Below, piece by piece: positions 9,429 to 20,307 of a DNA stretch of 64,000 bases (position 1 is its first letter; each line of letters starts with the position of its first letter). Position numbers and translations under genes: made by a program. The DNA is from Thalassospira sp. TSL5-1 (GTDB lineage: Bacteria; Pseudomonadota; Alphaproteobacteria; Rhodospirillales; Thalassospiraceae): assembly GCF_001907695.1 (NCBI RefSeq), contig NZ_KV880638.1, forward strand, positions 806,882-870,881, given 5' to 3'. Below the pieces are notes generated by a model. It saw only the letters and a program-made list of their open reading frames with translations, was not told the origin of the DNA and did no database searches.

Positions 9429-10544
9429 ATGGCGGACCCAAACGCTGAAAACCTTCTTAAAACAGCCCTTTATGATCTGCATGTGGAACTGGGTGCCAAA
9501 ATGGTGCCCTTTGCTGGCTATGCCATGCCCGTGCAATATCCGCTGGGTGTAAAAGGCGAACATCTTCATACCCGTGCCAAGGCCGGTTTGTTTGACGTCT
9601 CGCATATGGGCCAGGTTCGCCTGATTGGTGAACACCGTGTGGCAGAGCTGGAAAAGCTTGTGCCCGGTGATATCGCCCTGCTTAAGCAGGGCCGTACCCG
9701 TTATTCCGCCTTTACCAATGATGACGGTACCATCCTTGATGACCTTATGATCACCAATGCGGGCGACAGCCTGTTTTTGGTCATCAATGCGGCCTGCAAG
9801 GATGACGATATTGTTCATATGCGGGCCAACCTTGATAATGGTGTGGAACTGGTTGAATTGACCGATCGTTCCCTGATGGCCCTTCAGGGGCCGGAAGCCG
9901 CAAATGTTCTGGCCCGGTTTGCCCCGGACGTTGCGACCATGAAATTCATGTCCTTTGGCGAAATCGACATTGCCGGGATTCCGTGCTTTGTGACCCGTTC
10001 TGGTTATACCGGCGAAGACGGGTTTGAAATTTCCGTGCCAAATGCAGATGCTGAAAAGCTGGCGCGTTTGCTGTTGGCCGAGGACGAGGTCGAGGCCATT
10101 GGCCTTGGTGCACGCGATTCGCTGCGTCTGGAAGCGGGCCTGTGCCTGTATGGCAACGACATCGATACCACGACCACCCCGGTCGAAGGGGACCTGAACT
10201 GGATTATCAATAAGCGTCGCCGCGAAGAAGGTGGCTTTCTGGGTGCAGATATTATTCTCGACCAGCTTGCCAACGGGGCAGACCGTAAACGCGTCGGGAT
10301 TAAACCCGAAGGCAAGGCACCCGCCCGTGAACATACGATGGTGCTTAACAAGGATGGATACGACATTGGCGAAATCACCAGTGGCGGTTTTGGCCCCACC
10401 GTGGATGCGCCGATTGCCATGGGCTATGTCGCAATCGAATTTGCCAAGCCCGGCACCAAGGTGGACCTGATGGTCCGTGGCAAGGCCCGCCCGGCGGAAA
10501 TCGTCGCGCTGCCTTTCGCCCCGCATCGCTATTTCCGTGGTTAA
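9429..10544 (+). CDS. gcvT: Glycine cleavage system T protein (aminomethyltransferase)
   Basis: The 371-residue T protein transfers the methylene group from aminomethyl-lipoyl-H protein to tetrahydrofolate and releases ammonia. N-terminal [34 protein letters not shown], the catalytic-region [10 protein letters not shown] and the C-terminal [11 protein letters not shown] are typical, and the length is normal. I chose ATG 9429, preceded by GGAG, over a start at 9375 that falls at the end of the riboswitch. It is first of four genes in order T-H-PA-PB. Confidence 0.97.
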   Translation: MADPNAENLLKTALYDLHVELGAKMVPFAGYAMPVQYPLGVKGEHLHTRAKAGLFDVSHMGQVRLIGEHRVAELEKLVPGDIALLKQGRTRYSAFTNDDGTILDDLMITNAGDSLFLVINAACKDDDIVHMRANLDNGVELVELTDRSLMALQGPEAANVLARFAPDVATMKFMSFGEIDIAGIPCFVTRSGYTGEDGFEISVPNADAEKLARLLLAEDEVEAIGLGARDSLRLEAGLCLYGNDIDTTTTPVEGDLNWIINKRRREEGGFLGADIILDQLANGADRKRVGIKPEGKAPAREHTMVLNKDGYDIGEITSGGFGPTVDAPIAMGYVAIEFAKPGTKVDLMVRGKARPAEIVALPFAPHRYFRG

Positions 10545-10612
10545 GGTGGCGATATCGCCCCGAACCACACCCAGAATTAAGCAGACAACCAAATTTGCAG
10601 GGACAAATCAAA

Positions 10613-10990
10613 ATGGCTAAAAAATTCTCCAAAGAACATGAATGGCTGGAAATTAACGGCGATGTGGCAACCGTCGGCATTACCGACCATGCCCAGCAGG
10701 CGCTGGGCGACATCGTTTATGTCGAACTGCCGGAAATTGGCAAAAAGCTTGCCAAGGATGGTGATGCTGCCGTTGTCGAATCGGTCAAGGCGGCCAGCGA
10801 CGTTTATGCGCCGGTGGATGGCGAAGTGGTTGAAGCCAACGAAGAACTTGATGCCAACCCGGCCCTGGTCAACGAATCGCCGGAAAATGACGGCTGGTTT
10901 TTCAAAATCAAATTGTCTGATGCTTCCCAGCTTGATGATCTGATGGACGAAGCGGCCTATAAGGCGTTTGTTGAAGGTCTGGAGGACTGA
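10613..10990 (+). CDS. gcvH: Glycine cleavage system H protein
   Basis: The 125-residue lipoyl carrier shuttles the aminomethyl intermediate between P, T and L proteins. The biotinyl/lipoyl-type hammerhead fold is evident, with the lipoylation Lys in [14 protein letters not shown] and the preceding [15 protein letters not shown] 10613 (AGGGA about 10 bases upstream) gives the typical [13 protein letters not shown] start. Its TGA overlaps the gcvPA ATG by one base, implying translational coupling. Confidence 0.97.
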   Translation: MAKKFSKEHEWLEINGDVATVGITDHAQQALGDIVYVELPEIGKKLAKDGDAAVVESVKAASDVYAPVDGEVVEANEELDANPALVNESPENDGWFFKIKLSDASQLDDLMDEAAYKAFVEGLED

Positions 10991-12345
10991 TGCGCTATCT
11001 TCCGCTGACCCAGGCTGACCGTGCTTCGATGCTGGAAACCATCGGGGCGGGCTCGGTCGATGAACTTTACAGCGACGTGCCCGAAGGGGCGTTGCTCAAG
11101 GAACCGGTCGATCTGCCGCACCATCAGGGTGAAATGCAGGTTGAACGCGATATGGCGCAACTTGCTGCCAAAAATATGGGAACGGCATCCGCCCCCAGTT
11201 TTCTTGGCGCAGGGGCCTATCGCCACCATATTCCCGCAACGGTGGATTACATCATCCAGCGTGGCGAGTTTTTAACCGCTTATACGCCCTATCAGCCGGA
11301 AATCGCCCAGGGCACCTTGCAGTACCTGTTTGAATTCCAGACCCAGGTGGCCTCCATTACCGAAATGGATGTTGCCAATGCCTCGATGTGGGATGGTGCG
11401 ACCTCCTGTGCCGAAGCCGTGCTGATGGCCTGCCGGGCGACCCGCCGTAAAAAGGCGGTTCTCTCGGGTGGTTTGCACCCGCATTACCGTGAAGTCACCG
11501 AAACCTATTGCCAATATAGCGATACCGAGGTTGCCGGTCGCGATGGTCACCCGGAACACCAGGCCACGGCCGACGAACTGGATGATCTGATCGATGATCA
11601 GACCGCCTGTGTTGTTGTGCAGTATCCGGATGTTTTTGGGCGTTTGGCCGATCACACCAAACTGGCCGAAGCCTGCCATGCCAAGGGCGCGCTTTTGGTT
11701 GTTGTCTTTACCGAAGCCGTTGCCTTTGGCGCGATCAAATCGCCGGGCAGCTTTGGCGCCGACATCGTGTGTGGCGAAGGCCAGTCGATTGGTAACGCGC
11801 TGGGTTATGGCGGGCCGTATGTGGGCCTGTTTGCCACCACCAGCAAACTTGTCCGCCAGATGCCCGGTCGCCTGTGTGGTGAAACGGTGGACCAGGACGG
11901 CAAGCGTGGTTTTGTATTAACCCTGTCCACCCGCGAACAGCATATTCGCCGTGAAAAGGCGACATCGAACATCTGCACCAATTCGGGCCTGTGTTCGCTG
12001 GCCTTTACCGTGCATATGAGCCTGCTGGGCGAGGATGGCTATCGCAAGCTGGCCGCTATCAACCACGAACGCGCCGTGACCACCGCTGATGCGCTGGATG
12101 CGGTTGACTGTGTTGAGGTGGTTAATGACAGCTTCTTTAACGAATTTACCGTGAAGCTCTCAAAACCGGCCGCCGAAGTGGTCGAAGCCCTGGTGGCACG
12201 CGGTATTCTGGCTGGCGTGCCATTGTCGCGGCTGTATCCGAACCGCGATGATCTGGGCCAGTATATGCTGGTGGCTGTAACCGAAACCAACACCGATGAC
12301 GATATTGCGGCCCTTGCCGCTGCCTTAAAGGAGGTGCTGGCATGA
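10990..12345 (+). CDS. gcvPA: Glycine dehydrogenase (decarboxylating) subunit 1
   Basis: The 451-residue protein is the N-terminal half of the P protein, present here as a separate gene as in many alphaproteobacteria and Gram-positives. It has the MRYLPLT start, the [14 protein letters not shown] and [14 protein letters not shown] motifs and FGGP-like [10 protein letters not shown]. With GcvPB it forms the PLP-dependent decarboxylase that loads the H protein. It overlaps gcvH by one base at its start and gcvPB by four bases (ATGA) at its end, so the operon is tightly coupled. Confidence 0.97.
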   Translation: MRYLPLTQADRASMLETIGAGSVDELYSDVPEGALLKEPVDLPHHQGEMQVERDMAQLAAKNMGTASAPSFLGAGAYRHHIPATVDYIIQRGEFLTAYTPYQPEIAQGTLQYLFEFQTQVASITEMDVANASMWDGATSCAEAVLMACRATRRKKAVLSGGLHPHYREVTETYCQYSDTEVAGRDGHPEHQATADELDDLIDDQTACVVVQYPDVFGRLADHTKLAEACHAKGALLVVVFTEAVAFGAIKSPGSFGADIVCGEGQSIGNALGYGGPYVGLFATTSKLVRQMPGRLCGETVDQDGKRGFVLTLSTREQHIRREKATSNICTNSGLCSLAFTVHMSLLGEDGYRKLAAINHERAVTTADALDAVDCVEVVNDSFFNEFTVKLSKPAAEVVEALVARGILAGVPLSRLYPNRDDLGQYMLVAVTETNTDDDIAALAAALKEVLA

Positions 12346-13844
12346 CGTTTCAGACCCATACCGGCAATCGTGGCCTTGTGCTTGAAGAAAAGCTGATCTT
12401 TGAACAGGGTGAGCCAGGCCGTAGCGGCGTTGACCTGCCGGACCCGGCACCGGTCAAAAGCCGCCTGGGCGGCCTTGCCCGCGATGAAAACAGCGAAATT
12501 GGCCTTCCTGGCCTGTCCGAACCGCAGGTGGTGCGTCACTTCACCCGCTTAAGCCAGAAGAATTTCGGGATCGATTCCGGTTTCTTCCCGCTGGGTTCGT
12601 GCACCATGAAGCACAATCCGCGCTTGAATGAAAAGGTCGCCCGGTTGCCCGGCATTGCCGATTTGCACCCGATGCAGCCTGAAAGCACCGTTCAGGGTGC
12701 GCTGGAACTGATCGACCAGTGCGCGCACTGGCTGATGGTTCTGACCGGCATGCCCGCCGTTGCCATGTCGCCTGCATCGGGCGCACAGGGCGAACTGTGT
12801 GGCATGATGGCCATTCGTGCCGCCCTCGATGCCCGCGGCGAAAACCGCCGTCGTGTGCTGGTGCCGGAATCCGCTCACGGGACCAACCCGGCAACGGCTG
12901 CTGCCTGTGGTTTTACGGTCGATTCGATCCCGGCCACCGAAGATGGCCGGGTTGATCTGGCCGCCTTTGAAGCCAAGCTGGGCGACGATGTGGCTGGCAT
13001 CATGCTGACCAATCCCAATACCTGCGGGTTGTTTGAACGCGACGTTCGCAAGATCGCCGATCTGGTTCATGCCGCTGGTGGCTATTTTTACTGCGATGGC
13101 GCGAATTTCAACGCCATTGTTGGCCGTGTTCGCCCGGCTGATCTTGGCATTGATGCCATGCACATCAACCTGCACAAAACCTTTTCCACCCCGCATGGCG
13201 GCGGTGGGCCGGGTTCCGGGCCGGTGGTGTTCTCGGATGCGCTGGCACCGTTTGCGCCGATTCCCTATGTAGTCAAAACCGAAGATGGCTTCCATCTGGT
13301 GGAAACTGCCGAGGAAAAAGACGGTAAAAAGCCGTTTGGCCGCCTGAAGGGCTTTCATGGGCAGATGGGCATGTTTGTGCGCGCCCTGTCTTATATGAAA
13401 AGCCACGGGGCCGACGGGTTGCGCCAGGCATCGGGGGATGCGGTTTTGAATGCCAACTATTTGCTGGCACGCCTTAAAACCAAACTCAGTGTCGCGTTTC
13501 CGGGCTATTGCATGCACGAGGCCCTGTTTGATGATGATTTCCTGAAAGGGACCGGTGTTTCGACGCTGGACCTTGCCAAGGCGATTATTGATGAAGGCTT
13601 CCATCCGATGACCATGTATTTTCCGCTGGTGGTGCATGGGGCGCTTTTGATCGAGCCGACCGAAACCGAAACCAAGGAATCGATTGACCAGTTCTGCGAC
13701 GCGGTACTGTCACTGGTTGCCAAGGCAGAGGCGGGTGATTCGGAATTCTTCAAAAATGCACCCTATTTGACCCCGCGCCGGCGTCTGGATGAAACGGCAG
13801 CAGCGCGCAAACCAATTTTGCGCTGGAGCCCGTCAAACGCTTGA
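12342..13844 (+). CDS. gcvPB: Glycine dehydrogenase (decarboxylating) subunit 2
   Basis: The 500-residue PLP-carrying half of glycine decarboxylase. The Schiff-base Lys lies in [18 protein letters not shown], and the [22 protein letters not shown] and CDGANFNAI segments are those of the P-protein C-terminal half. It begins inside the gcvPA stop (ATGA). The operon ends 26 bases before a strong terminator. No lpd (L protein) is in this window, so dihydrolipoamide dehydrogenase must come from elsewhere. Confidence 0.97.
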   Translation: MTFQTHTGNRGLVLEEKLIFEQGEPGRSGVDLPDPAPVKSRLGGLARDENSEIGLPGLSEPQVVRHFTRLSQKNFGIDSGFFPLGSCTMKHNPRLNEKVARLPGIADLHPMQPESTVQGALELIDQCAHWLMVLTGMPAVAMSPASGAQGELCGMMAIRAALDARGENRRRVLVPESAHGTNPATAAACGFTVDSIPATEDGRVDLAAFEAKLGDDVAGIMLTNPNTCGLFERDVRKIADLVHAAGGYFYCDGANFNAIVGRVRPADLGIDAMHINLHKTFSTPHGGGGPGSGPVVFSDALAPFAPIPYVVKTEDGFHLVETAEEKDGKKPFGRLKGFHGQMGMFVRALSYMKSHGADGLRQASGDAVLNANYLLARLKTKLSVAFPGYCMHEALFDDDFLKGTGVSTLDLAKAIIDEGFHPMTMYFPLVVHGALLIEPTETETKESIDQFCDAVLSLVAKAEAGDSEFFKNAPYLTPRRRLDETAAARKPILRWSPSNA

Positions 13845-13870
13845 TCCGCAATGCGGCAGCACGATTTTTT

Positions 13871-13904
13871 ACACCCCGGTCGGAAGGCCGGGGTGTTCTT
13901 TTTC
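13871..13904 (+). terminator. Rho-independent terminator of the gcv operon
   Basis: ACACCCCGG (13871-13879) and CCGGGGTGT (13888-13896) form a perfect 9-bp GC-rich stem with an 8-base loop, followed by TCTTTTTC. It lies directly after gcvPB on the same strand. Confidence 0.92.
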
Positions 13905-14051
13905 AAGGGCTTGATCTTGAAACCCGTTGGACTCGTCGCAATCTGGCCCCTTATAATCCGGGTGCATTTGTATTGGTCGGTCCAATTGGGGAGACTGCAC
14001 CCTTGAATGCAAGAGTGGGAGACCAGGGCATTTTGTCCGCGGTGGAGGTAT

Positions 14052-15011
14052 ATGACTGTTATGACGCGTCCCGTGCAGAAAGTTTTTACAGCCGAACGAC
14101 GTTTGCGTGAACGTCAGGGGGCTGTTGTTGAAGACTGGTCGGATTCCTTTTTTGATCCGTCGCTTGAAACAGGCATGGGGGCAGGCGGAGGAACTGCACC
14201 TTCCGCCCCGGCTACGGTTGCGCTTCCGCCTCATGGAGGGGGTGGCAACCAGGAAATACTGGATGAAATTCGCGCCATGCGGGCCGAGATGGCACAGTTG
14301 CGCAATGCCATTGCAAATGGTGCTGCCGTTGCCGTCGATGGCGGGCAGGGCCATGCCAGCGAGGATATGCCATCAGCCCTGGCTGAACCGGCAAAATCGG
14401 AACCGCTCGACATTTTGCCAGAACCGGTTTCAAGCCGGCCATCGCATTCCAATCGCCCTGGTGCCAGCGAGCCGGACCGCGATGACCTTGAACTGATCCG
14501 TGGTCAGATCGAGGAAATGAACGAACATATCCACAAGGCCAAAATCCAGATTGCGGCCCTGCGCCATCCCAAGGCGACCGATGATCGCCTGGTCACAGCG
14601 GCCAGCGAGCTTGATGCCATCGTCAAAGATACCGAAATGGCAACCCATACCATTCTGGAATCGGCCGAACAGATCGACGATCTGGCGATGACATTGAAAA
14701 ACTCTGCCACCAGCGATTTTGTCGCCGATCATGTGGAACAGATTGCCTTTATCGTCACCAAGATTTTTGAATCCTGCAACTTTCAGGACATTACCGGTCA
14801 GCGCATCAATAAAGTGGTCAAGACCCTGGAATTCGTTGAAAAACGCGTTCACAACATGATTTTGATCTGGGGCGAGGATGCCTTTGCCGATCTGCCGATG
14901 ACCCAGGAAGAAGAAGACGTAGCCAAGGCAGAAGATTCGGATTTGTTGAATGGGCCGCAAATGGAAGGCGAAGGGATCAGCCAGGACGACATCGACAAGC
15001 TGTTCGATTAG
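14052..15011 (+). CDS. cheZ: CheZ-family protein phosphatase (paralog 1)
   Basis: The 319-residue protein ends in the CheZ helical-hairpin domain. The segment FESCNFQDITGQRINKVV carries the conserved Asp and Gln that promote CheY-P dephosphorylation. The last residues, ISQDDIDKLFD, resemble the CheY-binding tail of CheZ and the CheY-binding N-terminus of FliM. The first 150 residues are variable, Pro/Ala-rich and probably disordered, starting with KVFTAERRLRE, which is shared with the second paralog at 20.4 kb. GGAGG lies 3 bases before ATG 14052 and 12 before ATG 14061, so the exact start is open. No other chemotaxis genes adjoin it. It probably acts in the cytoplasm on a CheY. Confidence 0.85.
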   Translation: MTVMTRPVQKVFTAERRLRERQGAVVEDWSDSFFDPSLETGMGAGGGTAPSAPATVALPPHGGGGNQEILDEIRAMRAEMAQLRNAIANGAAVAVDGGQGHASEDMPSALAEPAKSEPLDILPEPVSSRPSHSNRPGASEPDRDDLELIRGQIEEMNEHIHKAKIQIAALRHPKATDDRLVTAASELDAIVKDTEMATHTILESAEQIDDLAMTLKNSATSDFVADHVEQIAFIVTKIFESCNFQDITGQRINKVVKTLEFVEKRVHNMILIWGEDAFADLPMTQEEEDVAKAEDSDLLNGPQMEGEGISQDDIDKLFD

Positions 15012-15082
15012 CAAAAAAATACACCGGGAGCATTTTTTACTCTTTTATTTCCGGATGTAACGCCCAATATCTTAATTAGACA

Positions 15083-15099
15083 TATCCTTCTTAAGGATA
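15083..15099. promoter_or_regulatory. Short inverted repeat after cheZ
   Basis: TATCCTT (15083-15089) and AAGGATA (15093-15099) pair around a 3-base loop and are followed by GTTTTATAA. It could be a weak terminator of cheZ or an operator in the 15012-15226 gap upstream of the next gene. The stem is A/T-rich, so neither reading is firm. Confidence 0.3.
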
Positions 15100-15226
15100 G
15101 TTTTATAATAGATCACCGTTATAAAACTGCCATGTGTGTGATGTTGCCAGACAGGCGGCACTCTTACGCATGTATGAAAATTATGGACAATCGGGACACA
15201 TCCGGAGGTTCAGGAGGACTAAATAA

Positions 15227-15637
15227 ATGGCATTCTGGTCAACAACAAAAAACAATGCGACCCAGGCCAAGGCACAGGATATCAAGTGGCGCGCAGGCCC
15301 TCGGGGTGATTATTTCCGCCTTTTCATGCTAGATGATGTTAGCGAATTGAATGTTGACGGCGTTGGTGGGGTTTATCTGGTTTGGCACGGCGGCGTGAAG
15401 CCAGAGTGGCTTTTGGCAGGCAGTGCTGACGATCTGGGCGATGTTTTTCGCGATTTGCTCGAAGATCGTGACATTCGTGATTATGAAAGTCGGGGCAAAG
15501 TTTTCATCAGCTGGTCGCCCATCAAATCCGAGTTTCGCGATGGCGTGGTCCACTTTTTGGCCCGCAGCATCAAGCCGGTATTTGAATGCGATTTCAACAG
15601 CAGCCAAGACGCCATTCCTGTCTTGCTGCCCCGTTGA
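15227..15637 (+). CDS. Conserved-looking hypothetical protein, 136 aa
   Basis: The start ATG 15227 has a strong AGGAGG 9-14 bases upstream. The product is soluble, with a basic N-terminus, a mixed alpha/beta pattern (GVYLVWHGGVKPEWLLAG, KVFISWSPI) and no signal peptide or TM helix. I do not recognise the family. The sequence has the codon pattern of neighbouring core genes. It is flanked by cheZ and a bidirectional terminator and seems to be transcribed alone. Confidence 0.7.
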   Translation: MAFWSTTKNNATQAKAQDIKWRAGPRGDYFRLFMLDDVSELNVDGVGGVYLVWHGGVKPEWLLAGSADDLGDVFRDLLEDRDIRDYESRGKVFISWSPIKSEFRDGVVHFLARSIKPVFECDFNSSQDAIPVLLPR

Positions 15638-15770
15638 GACCACAAGGCATCGTGCTGTCGTCGCCGCCTTTACAAGCCTTTTGCCTTTAATGCGCTTTTC
15701 GGTCGCGGGGCCGTCGCCAGACAGGGCAGAGGGCAATGTTTAACAGGGCGCGTTACGGCACCACGGATGA

Positions 15771-15824
15771 AAACAGGCCGCCTCTCATCTATCGGATGCA
15801 GAGGCGGCCTGTTTTGTTTTCAGT
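15771..15824. terminator. Bidirectional terminator between hypothetical gene and peroxiredoxin
   Basis: AAACAGGCCGCCTCT (15771-15785) pairs perfectly with AGAGGCGGCCTGTTT (15800-15814), a 15-bp stem with a 14-base loop. TTTGTTTT follows on the plus strand, and TTTTCATC follows the stem on the minus strand. It can end both converging transcripts. The 15638-15770 stretch before it holds no gene I can support. Confidence 0.9.
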
Positions 15825-15844
15825 CTAACGGTTATGAGGCCCTT

Positions 15845-16327
15845 TTAGAGAGCACCCAGGACAGCTTCGGCACTGGAAACTTCAAACGCACCCGGTTCTT
15901 CGACAGCAAGGTGGGTCACCTTGTTGTCTTCAACAACCATCACATAACGGTTGGCGCGTTCACCCAGCCCCTTGCCGCGCAGGTCCAGCTTAAGGTCGGT
16001 GGCATTGGTGAAATTCAAATCCCCATCGGCCAGCATGGTAACGCTGTCGCCAACATTTTCGGCATTTGCCCATGCCTGCATGACAAAGGCGTCATTGGTG
16101 GCAAGGCAGAAAATTTCATCAACGCCCTTGGCTGCAATTTCGTCGGCCTTGTTGATAAAGCCGGGCAGATGCTTGATCGAGCAGGTCGGCGTAAACGCGC
16201 CCGGAACAGCAAAAAGAACGACCTTGCGTCCGGCAAACAGCTCTTTGCTTTGCACGGCTTCCGGGCCATCGGGGGTTGCGCGATGCAATACGACGTCGGG
16301 CAGTGTTTCGCCTACAGCAATGGTCAT
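15845..16327 (-). CDS. Peroxiredoxin (Prx5-type, thiol peroxidase)
   Basis: The 160-residue protein reduces peroxides with a peroxidatic Cys in VPGAFTPTCS, the signature of the Prx5/AhpC-TSA-like peroxiredoxins. The resolving Cys is likely FCLATND or supplied by glutathione/glutaredoxin. The LDLRGKGLGERANRYVMVVEDN segment is typical of the Prx5 group. It is cytoplasmic, with no signal peptide. A bidirectional terminator follows its 3' end. It lies next to a DsbD-like thiol reductase on the same strand (126 bases between), but co-transcription is not certain. Confidence 0.93.
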   Translation of the reverse strand: MTIAVGETLPDVVLHRATPDGPEAVQSKELFAGRKVVLFAVPGAFTPTCSIKHLPGFINKADEIAAKGVDEIFCLATNDAFVMQAWANAENVGDSVTMLADGDLNFTNATDLKLDLRGKGLGERANRYVMVVEDNKVTHLAVEEPGAFEVSSAEAVLGAL

Positions 16328-16453
16328 GGCAATTCTCCAAAATTTACGCCGCGCTTTGCGGCCGTCATTACCGGCATACCTCCGGCAGGAAGATGTGGTG
16401 GCTAGAATGACTTAAAAAATCATTCAATGCCAGCAGCTTCCCAACAGGTGGAC

Positions 16454-18715
16454 TTAACCCTGGTTGTTCGCAAGCCCTTCTTTTGGTTGGGCGGCCTTCA
16501 AGCCGGAAATAACCTGATCCTTGCTTAACAGTTCGGAAAGCAAAATGCCGCCTGGGGCCTGCGGGCCATAAATGGCATTAAACGGGATGCCATAGCGGTC
16601 ATATTTTGCCAGGAAGGCCGCAATTTCGGGGTCCGGTCGGGTCCAGTCGCCCTGCATCAATACCACATTATCGGCCTGCAAGGCGGATCGGACCGCATCG
16701 GTATCGATCACCAGGCGTTTATTGACCTGGCAGGTGACACACCAGTCTGCGGTAATATCGACCAGTACGGTTTTGCCCTCGCCAACCAGTTGGCTGATTT
16801 TATCGGGGGCAAATGGTTGCCAGGGCAGAGCATTGTCGTTTGGTGTATCAGTTGTGCTGGCGGTTTGCGCTGCATGGGATGGCGGGCGCGAAAATCCCGG
16901 TGCAAACAGGGCCATCAGCACGGCCAGTGTCGCCAGCCCGGCCAACACGGGTTTGCGCCGTTGCTGTGATGTGACATGCCGCCACCAGATCAGCCCGCTT
17001 GCCAAGGCAAGGCCAAGACCCACGACAATCGCCCCTGATAGGCCAATCTGATTGGCAAGGATGCTAAGCAACCAGATTGCCGTGCCCAGCAAAGCCAGCC
17101 CCAACACGAATTTGACAATTGCCATCCAGCGGCCTGGTTTGGGCAACAGGCGGGCGATTTCTGGGCGCGCCGCAATCAGCAGGTATGGCACGGCAAACCC
17201 CAACCCCAGCAGGCTGAACACCCAAAAAATATCAAAAATGCTGCCTGCCAGGGCAAACCCGACGGCCGTTCCCAAAAACGGGGCCGAACAGGGGGTTGCC
17301 AACAGGGTGGCAAACATCCCGGTCAGGAAATGCCCGCCCATGCTTTGGTGCTGTGCTGACGGGGTGTCAGCATTGCCCGGAGCCTGCGCAGCCCGGCTGT
17401 TTTGCTGATCAATGGCATTATTTGCCAGATTGTTTAGATGATTGGCGCTAATTTCAAACAGGCCAAACATGTTACAGGCAAACAGTACGACAATGATGGT
17501 CATGGTGGTTAAAAACAGCGGTTGCTGAAACTGAATGCCCCAGCCGATCGACCCGCCCGCCAGCTTTAAAATGGCAAGGGCCCCGGCAATGATCCAGAAA
17601 GACACCATGATGCCCGCCGCACTGGCGAGGAATCCGCGCCGTGTGCCGCGACGGTCCTGCGCGCCAAGCTGAATGGCGCCCATCACCTTGATGGACAGCA
17701 CTGGCAAGACACAGGGCATCACATTCAAAATCAGCCCACCCAGCAATGCCAGGCCGCCAATCACCCACCAGGCAGTTTTTGACGGGCCGACAAATCCGCT
17801 TTGGGCTTCATCATGGGGTCCATTTTCATTGGCGGCTGGTGCTAACGTCCCCGTAACCATGCCATCGGCCGGGGCATCACCAATGGTCACAGGCTGCTCA
17901 ACGGCAAGGTCGCCCGCCAGGACTGTAACGGTCACATTTTGCCCCGCCAGGGTCTCTGCCTCGGCATTGTTGTGAATGGCCAACTGATAAATGGGGGTAC
18001 CCGCAAGGCTTTGGCCGGTCGCGACCGGGGCACCAAAGCTGTCAGTCGGTTTGCCTTCGACCAGAATATCGGGTTTCACCCCCTCGGGGATGTCACGCAG
18101 GGTAACGTTCAGGAAATTGTTCTTATCCTGGCTGCTTTCCCAAATGTTGGAAACGCCAATCGGCAGGTTGTGTCCCTTTAACGGGACTTTGGCGGCAAAT
18201 TTTTCAATTTCGTGAGCATGATTGGAAATATTGCCCTGATCCGCCGGTAAATCCAGCGTCAGATTGGCGGTTGCCGGCACACAAATATCGCTACAGGCCA
18301 GATAATCGACAGCCATTTTCAGCACGACAGGATCAGTGCTGTTTTGGACCGGAACATCAATGGGTAAAATCACCCGGTCCTGATAGCCAAAGGTTTCCAG
18401 CCCGAAAATGGAAAAGCGGATGGGAGCGGGCCATATCATGGTGGCGGTGGCGCTATCGATATTTTCCGATCCCTGCCAGTTGATGCTGGGGGGAAAACCA
18501 GCATCGCCAGCACTGCGCCAGTAAATTTTCCAATGCGGTTTTAAGGCAAATTCCAGCCCCAGCCGCAGGGTATGTACGTCTTTAACGCCGTCGCGTGCGC
18601 TGATTACCCTTACCGATGCAAAATCCTCGTCCTGCCAGGCGCTTGCGGCAGGGGCGGCCTGCGCAAGATGCGGCAGCAGGATGACGATCAACAGGGTCAG
18701 AATACGCTTGATCAC
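16454..18715 (-). CDS. DsbD/ScsB-like membrane thiol:disulfide reductase
   Basis: A roughly 753-residue inner-membrane protein that passes electrons from cytoplasmic thioredoxin to periplasmic thiols. Order: signal peptide (MIKRILTLLIVILLPHLAQA), a long periplasmic DsbD-alpha-like domain with a Cys pair in YLACSDICVP, then an eight-TM DsbD core with the two redox Cys in NVMPCVLPVL and ATPCSAPFLG. The C-terminal thioredoxin domain has WCVTCQVN. The long N-terminal domain is more like ScsB (copper-stress family) than E. coli DsbD. The start is uncertain: GTG 18715 gives a normal signal peptide; a TTG at 18772 would add 19 residues. Confidence 0.88.
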   Translation of the reverse strand: MIKRILTLLIVILLPHLAQAAPAASAWQDEDFASVRVISARDGVKDVHTLRLGLEFALKPHWKIYWRSAGDAGFPPSINWQGSENIDSATATMIWPAPIRFSIFGLETFGYQDRVILPIDVPVQNSTDPVVLKMAVDYLACSDICVPATANLTLDLPADQGNISNHAHEIEKFAAKVPLKGHNLPIGVSNIWESSQDKNNFLNVTLRDIPEGVKPDILVEGKPTDSFGAPVATGQSLAGTPIYQLAIHNNAEAETLAGQNVTVTVLAGDLAVEQPVTIGDAPADGMVTGTLAPAANENGPHDEAQSGFVGPSKTAWWVIGGLALLGGLILNVMPCVLPVLSIKVMGAIQLGAQDRRGTRRGFLASAAGIMVSFWIIAGALAILKLAGGSIGWGIQFQQPLFLTTMTIIVVLFACNMFGLFEISANHLNNLANNAIDQQNSRAAQAPGNADTPSAQHQSMGGHFLTGMFATLLATPCSAPFLGTAVGFALAGSIFDIFWVFSLLGLGFAVPYLLIAARPEIARLLPKPGRWMAIVKFVLGLALLGTAIWLLSILANQIGLSGAIVVGLGLALASGLIWWRHVTSQQRRKPVLAGLATLAVLMALFAPGFSRPPSHAAQTASTTDTPNDNALPWQPFAPDKISQLVGEGKTVLVDITADWCVTCQVNKRLVIDTDAVRSALQADNVVLMQGDWTRPDPEIAAFLAKYDRYGIPFNAIYGPQAPGGILLSELLSKDQVISGLKAAQPKEGLANNQG

Positions 18716-18971
18716 GACAGTTATTCCCGAAAAATTGTCAGGCACGCAGGGGTACGACGATGTTTGTTTCAATGCAACCCACGAACATGTTACCAGCCTG
18801 TTAGCCTGACTGGCGCGTTATGGGGTCACTGGTGCAGCGTGCGAATTATACCCATATGAAAATCAAACAGCTTTGATTAAGAACAGGGCGCACGAATAAT
18901 TTGAAACCCTGCATGGCGGAAACCGCGTTAAAAGGGTAGTGTTGGGTAACCGGGAACAAGGATGGCGTAAA

Positions 18972-19550
18972 ATGGCAATTGCAGGCAACGACGGAGAATA
19001 TCTATCGGGCAAGCTATTGGTTGCAATGCCCGGAATGCGTGATCCACGCTTTGCGCAAAGTGTGGTGTATCTTTGCGCCCATAACGAAGACGGTGCGATG
19101 GGCATTGTCGTTAACCGGCTGATTGATTCCATTACCTTCCCCGAACTGCTTGAACAATTGGGTATTGCACGCCCGGCATCCACCATTTCGGATATCCAGG
19201 TGCATTTCGGCGGGCCGGTGGAATCGGGCCGTGGTTTTGTGCTGCATTCCAACGATTTTCGCAATGACGCCACCCTGCAGGTGGACCGGGATGTGTCGGT
19301 GACGGCAACGGTCGATATTCTGGAAAATATCGCGCTCGATAAAGGCCCGCATAACAGCATCCTCGCCCTGGGTTATGCAGGCTGGCGCAGCGGGCAGCTT
19401 GAAACCGAAATTCGCGCCAATGGCTGGCTTCATGTCGATGCCGACCCGGAATTGCTGTTTGCCACTGACTGCGAGGACAAATGGCAGCGCGCCTTTGCCA
19501 AGCTGGGCTTTGCGCCTGAACTTCTTTCGGGTGAGGCCGGGCACGCATAA
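18972..19550 (+). CDS. yqgE: YqgE/AlgH family protein (UPF0301)
   Basis: The 192-residue protein has the family pattern: [11 protein letters not shown] near the start, [25 protein letters not shown], and [17 protein letters not shown]. Length matches the family. AlgH was linked to alginate regulation in Pseudomonas, but its biochemical role is unsettled, so no specific function is claimed here. ATG 18972 with AAGGA upstream is preferred over GTG 18939. It is divergent from the DsbD-like gene. Confidence 0.93.
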   Translation: MAIAGNDGEYLSGKLLVAMPGMRDPRFAQSVVYLCAHNEDGAMGIVVNRLIDSITFPELLEQLGIARPASTISDIQVHFGGPVESGRGFVLHSNDFRNDATLQVDRDVSVTATVDILENIALDKGPHNSILALGYAGWRSGQLETEIRANGWLHVDADPELLFATDCEDKWQRAFAKLGFAPELLSGEAGHA

Positions 19551-19738
19551 GCGGATTATTCGGGTGCCACCGCATTGGCGAGACATGATTTCGTTTTGTT
19601 ATTCGAGAGGCATTATTTGGTGCCAGATAATCCGGAAAGACCGGTTTGCGTGCAGCGGCCCATGTGCCGTTTGATCCGTCAGCCTGTGCGTACTGGACAG
19701 CTATGATTTGTCAGTAACGGCTCGTAATTTTTTGCCTG

Positions 19739-20188
19739 TTACGCTGTTAGCCCGGCGGTTGTTGCTTTTGCCTTTTGTTTCTTGTGCTGGTGATAGGTTA
19801 GGGCGGAACGCAGGCATAAAATCAGTGGCTCTTTGGGGAGCGGCGCATGGGCTGGAATAATCAGCGCGCGATTGCCTTCAAATATAAAATCATCGGCAAA
19901 ATGGCTACGGAAATCGCTGATCAGGGTGGTCTGGCAATTTACAAACACCGCACAGCAATCGGGTGCCGATTTGGTCGTGCCCAGTCGAATGGTGGTGCCG
20001 CTGCCGCTGGCTTCGGTCAGGTAGGCGGCTTCACCCCATTTCAGCGTTTCTGTCAGGGGGCCAACGTCGGGCATATCCGCTGCCGTTGTAAAAATCAGGC
20101 TGCGTATTTGCAGCAACCGCGCGTTCACATCTGCCCGATAGTGCGCAAATGTTTCGCTTAGTGCAGCGGGCAGGGCTGGGATCGACAT
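19739..20188 (-). CDS. DUF1801 domain protein
   Basis: The 149-residue protein matches the DUF1801 (YdhG-like) pattern through ETLKWGEAAYLTEASGSGTTIRLG, FVNCQTTLISDFR, and EGNRALIIP. The molecular role of the family is not established. ATG 20188 has AGGAG 9 bases upstream and is preferred to the in-frame start at 20236. It has a Lys-rich C-terminal tail. It lies downstream of the second cheZ on the same strand, but a terminator separates them. Confidence 0.85.
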   Translation of the reverse strand: MSIPALPAALSETFAHYRADVNARLLQIRSLIFTTAADMPDVGPLTETLKWGEAAYLTEASGSGTTIRLGTTKSAPDCCAVFVNCQTTLISDFRSHFADDFIFEGNRALIIPAHAPLPKEPLILCLRSALTYHQHKKQKAKATTAGLTA

Positions 20189-20307
20189 ATGTGCAGGCTC
20201 CTGGGCAATTTGATCAAAGTCTAAGCCATCTGGCATGTGCTGTTAAGTTTGGTGATATTCCAGACTCTGCGTTTTCAGCCCAGGGTGGCGGGCTTGCAGA
20301 CACTAAA

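Noticed and set aside
9405..10592. Long open frame (395 codons) on the minus strand across gcvT
   Set aside because: It is the antisense shadow of a well-conserved gene, has no family motifs and no ribosome-binding site.
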